Positions 32,917-34,864 of a stretch of DNA of 34,864 nt are shown here, one piece after another. The first letter of the stretch is position 1; each line of letters opens with the position of its first letter. The notes below the pieces were generated by a model, which was not told where the DNA came from, did not search any database, and worked only from the letters and a program-made list of their open reading frames with translations. The position numbers and the translations under genes are program-made. The DNA is from JAVEYA01 sp034003745 (GTDB taxonomy: Bacteria > Bacillota > Peptococcia > DRI-13 > PHAD01), in assembly GCA_034003745.1 (NCBI GenBank), contig JAVEYA010000019.1, positions 1-34,864 of the forward strand, written 5' to 3'.

Positions 32917-33735
32917 ATGGTGAATAAGGTTATTATTACGGTAGCGCCCACCGGGAACGTTCCCACCAAGGAAACGAATCCCCATCTGCCGGTAACGCCC
33001 GAGGAGATAGCGGAGCAAATTTATCAATGCTGGCAGGAAGGGGCGGCGGTAGCCCATATCCATGCCCGGGACGCCCAGGGAATGCCCACCTCAGATATCA
33101 ATGTATACCGGCATATCCTGGAGTGCCTCCGGGAGAAGAAGGACTGCAATATTATCACCCAGCTCTCCACAGGCGGCCGGGCGGGCAATTCCGCCCAGGA
33201 ACGCGGGCAGATGCTTCCTCTGGGCGCGGAGATGGCCTCTCTGGCGACGGGCTCGTCCAATTTCCCTGCCAAGGCCAATTTGAATGACCCGGCCACCGTT
33301 GCCTATCTGGCCGGTGAGATGAGAAAATATAAGACCAAGCCGGAAATAGAGGTTTTTGATACGGCTATGCTGGATTCCGCCCTTGCTTTGGTCAAAAAAG
33401 GCGTTATTGACGCGCCCCTGCAAATCAATCTGGTGCTGGGCGTGCCTGGTTCCCAGCCGGCCACATTTAAACAGCTTTTTTTCCTCTATGAGTCTTTGCC
33501 CCAAGATTGTACCTGGACGGTGAGCGCTATCGGCAGAAATCACGTGGAGCTCTCCACCATGGCGCTGGCCCTGGGCGGCAGCGTCCGTGTCGGTCTGGAG
33601 GATAATATTTATTTCACCAAAGGCGTCCCGGCAACCAACATCGCTCAGGTCAGGCGGATAAAAAATATCGCCCGGGCCATGGGCAGGGAGATTGCCACAC
33701 CGGACGAAGCGCGAGAGATATTAGGACTTAAATAA
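32917..33735 (+). CDS. Beta-keto acid cleavage enzyme (BKACE, DUF849/Kce family)
   Basis: The 272-residue TIM-barrel protein matches the BKACE family, founded by 3-keto-5-aminohexanoate cleavage enzyme (Kce) of lysine fermentation. Zinc ligands are visible: Glu about 19 (TKETNPHLP), His about 48 and 50 (HIHARD) and Glu about 228 in VRVGLEDN, with Arg about 224 nearby, as in Kce. Family members condense a beta-keto acid with acetyl-CoA to yield acetoacetate and a new acyl-CoA, and the substrate range is broad. The ATG at 32917 is preceded by AGAAGGAGG. It follows the aminotransferase by 23 bases, so they are a probable operon. No other lysine-fermentation gene is present. Confidence 0.93.
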   Translation: MVNKVIITVAPTGNVPTKETNPHLPVTPEEIAEQIYQCWQEGAAVAHIHARDAQGMPTSDINVYRHILECLREKKDCNIITQLSTGGRAGNSAQERGQMLPLGAEMASLATGSSNFPAKANLNDPATVAYLAGEMRKYKTKPEIEVFDTAMLDSALALVKKGVIDAPLQINLVLGVPGSQPATFKQLFFLYESLPQDCTWTVSAIGRNHVELSTMALALGGSVRVGLEDNIYFTKGVPATNIAQVRRIKNIARAMGREIATPDEAREILGLK

Positions 33736-33747
33736 CTGTGATATAAG

Positions 33748-33773
33748 CAGGCGGTACATAATTGTACCGCCTG
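33748..33773. terminator. Hairpin between convergent BKACE and RpiR genes
   Basis: CAGGCGGTACA / TGTACCGCCTG form an 11-bp perfect stem with a TAAT loop in the 43-base gap between the two stop codons. T-runs are poor on both strands, so it is a likely but unproven bidirectional terminator. Confidence 0.6.
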
Positions 33774-33778
33774 AAGAT

Positions 33779-34627
33779 TTACTCATCCTTATAAAATGTA
33801 TTAAACTCCTCCCAGACATCCTCCAACTGCGCCAGTACTTCCTCAGAACGCTCGTTTTGCGAGCCCACCGCGGTGATAAGCGCGTTGACAAGGCTAAGGG
33901 GCGCTACAAAGGAGTCAATAAAGGACGTCATGGTGCAATGGGCGACCAGGACATATTGACCATACCGGGCCAGGGGAGAAGTATGTGAATCGGTGATCGC
34001 CAGGGTCTGGACCCCCTTTTCCCGGACCAGCTTCAGGCCTTCCACCGTCTGCCTGGTGTAGCGGGAGATGGAGATGCCGATGACCAGGTCTTCCGGCCCG
34101 GCATTAATCAATTCTTCGAAGATAAGTCCGTCTCCGCTTAAAAAGTAGCAGTTCTTCAGCAGCAGGTTGAGATAATAGTAGAGATAACGGCCCACGGCGG
34201 CGCCGCTGCGCATACTGATAATGTATATTTTTTTGGCCTTGGAAATAGCAGCGACTGCTTTGGTGAAATCCTCTTTGCTGATATCTTCCATGGTTTTTTC
34301 TATGTTGTTCATATCCGTGGTGAGGACATAATTCAGGATATTCTGCCGGGGATTGTTCAGGGATAATTTTAAACGGTCCACGGTGGTGATACGGTTTTGG
34401 ACCATGTTCTGTATATCTTTGCTCAGATCGGGGAAGCCGCTGTAACCCAAAAAATTGGCGAAACGAATTACGGTGGATTCACTGATGTCCAAAGTTTTGC
34501 CCAGTTCCAAAGCGGTGAAAAAGGCTGCCCGGTCATAATTCTGGAGTAAATATTCCGCCAGCCTGCGCTGGTTACTGCTCATTTTGGGATAAAGCTGCCT
34601 GATACGCGTAATCAGGGACGATTCCAC
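33779..34627 (-). CDS. MurR/RpiR family transcriptional regulator
   Basis: The 282-residue protein has an N-terminal HTH_6 domain (about 1-75, with MSSNQRRLAEYLLQN and the recognition helix around SESTVIRFANFLGYSGFPDL) and a C-terminal SIS domain (about 125-255, ISMRSGAAVGRYLYYY and GISISRYTRQTVEGLKLVREKG). RpiR regulators usually sense phosphosugars, but here no sugar gene is nearby, so the ligand may be an intermediate of the adjacent aminotransferase/BKACE/TRAP genes. The start is GTG 34627 with AAGGAG 10 bases upstream. A promoter with extended -10 is seen at 34666-34694. It is convergent with the BKACE gene. Confidence 0.92.
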   Translation of the reverse strand: MESSLITRIRQLYPKMSSNQRRLAEYLLQNYDRAAFFTALELGKTLDISESTVIRFANFLGYSGFPDLSKDIQNMVQNRITTVDRLKLSLNNPRQNILNYVLTTDMNNIEKTMEDISKEDFTKAVAAISKAKKIYIISMRSGAAVGRYLYYYLNLLLKNCYFLSGDGLIFEELINAGPEDLVIGISISRYTRQTVEGLKLVREKGVQTLAITDSHTSPLARYGQYVLVAHCTMTSFIDSFVAPLSLVNALITAVGSQNERSEEVLAQLEDVWEEFNTFYKDE

Positions 34628-34665
34628 CTGGAGCCAACTCCTTCCGCTGTCGTATTACAATATGT

Positions 34666-34694
34666 ATTATGGCATAAGTACCCATCAGACACAA
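34666..34694 (-). promoter_or_regulatory. Sigma-70-type promoter of the RpiR gene
   Basis: On the minus strand TTGTGT (-35) and CATAAT (-10) are 17 bases apart, and TG lies one base before the -10 (extended -10). Transcription should start about 32 bases before the GTG start codon. Confidence 0.6.
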
Positions 34695-34788
34695 TTTTAA
34701 TTTGTAAATTGCAGGGAAAAAGTCAAAAAAGGAAGAAATATATCCGCAATGCCCGCTGGTCGTAATGGCAAGTGGTATTAAAAGGGCA

Positions 34789-34831
34789 GGTATCCGGCTT
34801 CTGGAGGGAATACGCCGGATACCCGTTTTTT
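34789..34831 (+). terminator. Orphan terminator in a non-coding region
   Basis: GGTATCCGGC and GCCGGATACC form a 10-bp stem with a 15-base loop, followed by CG and six T residues. No rightward gene precedes it in the 237-base stretch 34628-34864. Just upstream, TGCCC (34750-34754) can pair with GGGCA (34784-34788), suggesting a structured RNA. It may be a small RNA or a leader attenuator for a gene beyond the window. Confidence 0.55.
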
Positions 34832-34864
34832 GTTGTTTTAAGGATAAAGGGTATCTGGAAACAA

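Noticed and set aside
26180..33735. Taurine degradation (aminotransferase plus sulfoacetaldehyde acetyltransferase plus TRAP)
   Set aside because: The ThDP enzyme lacks the Xsc-type N-terminal sequence I know, there is no phosphotransacetylase gene, and BKACE has no role in that pathway.
32917..33735. Lysine fermentation locus (because of the Kce homologue)
   Set aside because: No lysine 2,3-aminomutase, 5,6-aminomutase, diaminohexanoate dehydrogenase or ammonia-lyase gene is present; the BKACE family is much broader than Kce.
1..34864. CRISPR arrays, tRNA/rRNA genes, transposases, integrases, prophage genes
   Set aside because: None seen by eye: no regularly spaced direct repeats, no cloverleaf with a CCA-type end, and no open frame resembling a recombinase.

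Overview
The window is chromosomal DNA of moderate GC content, densely coded, with strong AGGAGG-type ribosome binding sites, Rho-independent terminators and several GTG/TTG starts. The pyrimidine operon has the order and content typical of Bacillota (pyrB-pyrC-carA-carB-pyrK-pyrD-pyrF-pyrE, with the PyrK electron-transfer subunit). Together with an AtoE-type fatty-acid carrier, a CoA-transferase, a sigma-54 regulator, a TAXI-TRAP transporter and a BKACE enzyme, this suggests an anaerobic, amino-acid or organic-acid using Clostridia/Peptococcaceae- or Negativicutes-like organism. That placement is inference; no rRNA or tRNA gene is present to settle it.

Layout. 1-8950 (+): a complete de novo UMP operon except that pyrB is cut by the window edge. 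8955-12875: a DUF401 membrane protein (-), then a YhcC-type radical SAM protein, a TPR protein and an AEC transporter (+). 13040-14275 (-): a rhomboid protease and a hot-dog acyl-CoA thioesterase. 14450-20646 (-): a short-chain fatty acid/acetoacetate module: transporter AtoE and CoA-transferase AtoD/AtoA, preceded by a good sigma-54 promoter, then the two-component pair AtoS/AtoC that presumably activates it. 20837-21697 (+): an EamA transporter. 21762-23254 (-): an ECF sigma factor with a DUF4367 membrane partner, flanked by two related hairpins. 23414-24940 (-): a secreted GH26-like glycosidase with an unusual N-terminal domain. 25141-31374 (-): a TAXI-TRAP importer (solute receptor, DUF1850 protein, fused permease) co-directional with a thiamine-diphosphate enzyme and a homoserine-dehydrogenase-like enzyme. 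31562-33735 (+), divergent: a class III aminotransferase and a beta-keto acid cleavage enzyme (BKACE/DUF849). 33779-34627 (-): an RpiR-family regulator.

How it may work together. The right-hand 9.5 kb looks like one catabolic island: import by the TAXI-TRAP system, transamination, and cleavage of a beta-keto acid with acetyl-CoA, giving acetoacetate and an acyl-CoA. The acetoacetate could be activated by the AtoD/AtoA CoA-transferase encoded 10 kb away. The ThDP enzyme and the homoserine-dehydrogenase homologue have no obvious place in any pathway I can name, so the substrate is unknown. This island is the best candidate here for an undescribed system.

No transposase, integrase, CRISPR array, tRNA or rRNA was seen. 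One roughly 100-bp REP-like element has been inserted at, and now encodes, the very end of the homoserine-dehydrogenase-like gene.
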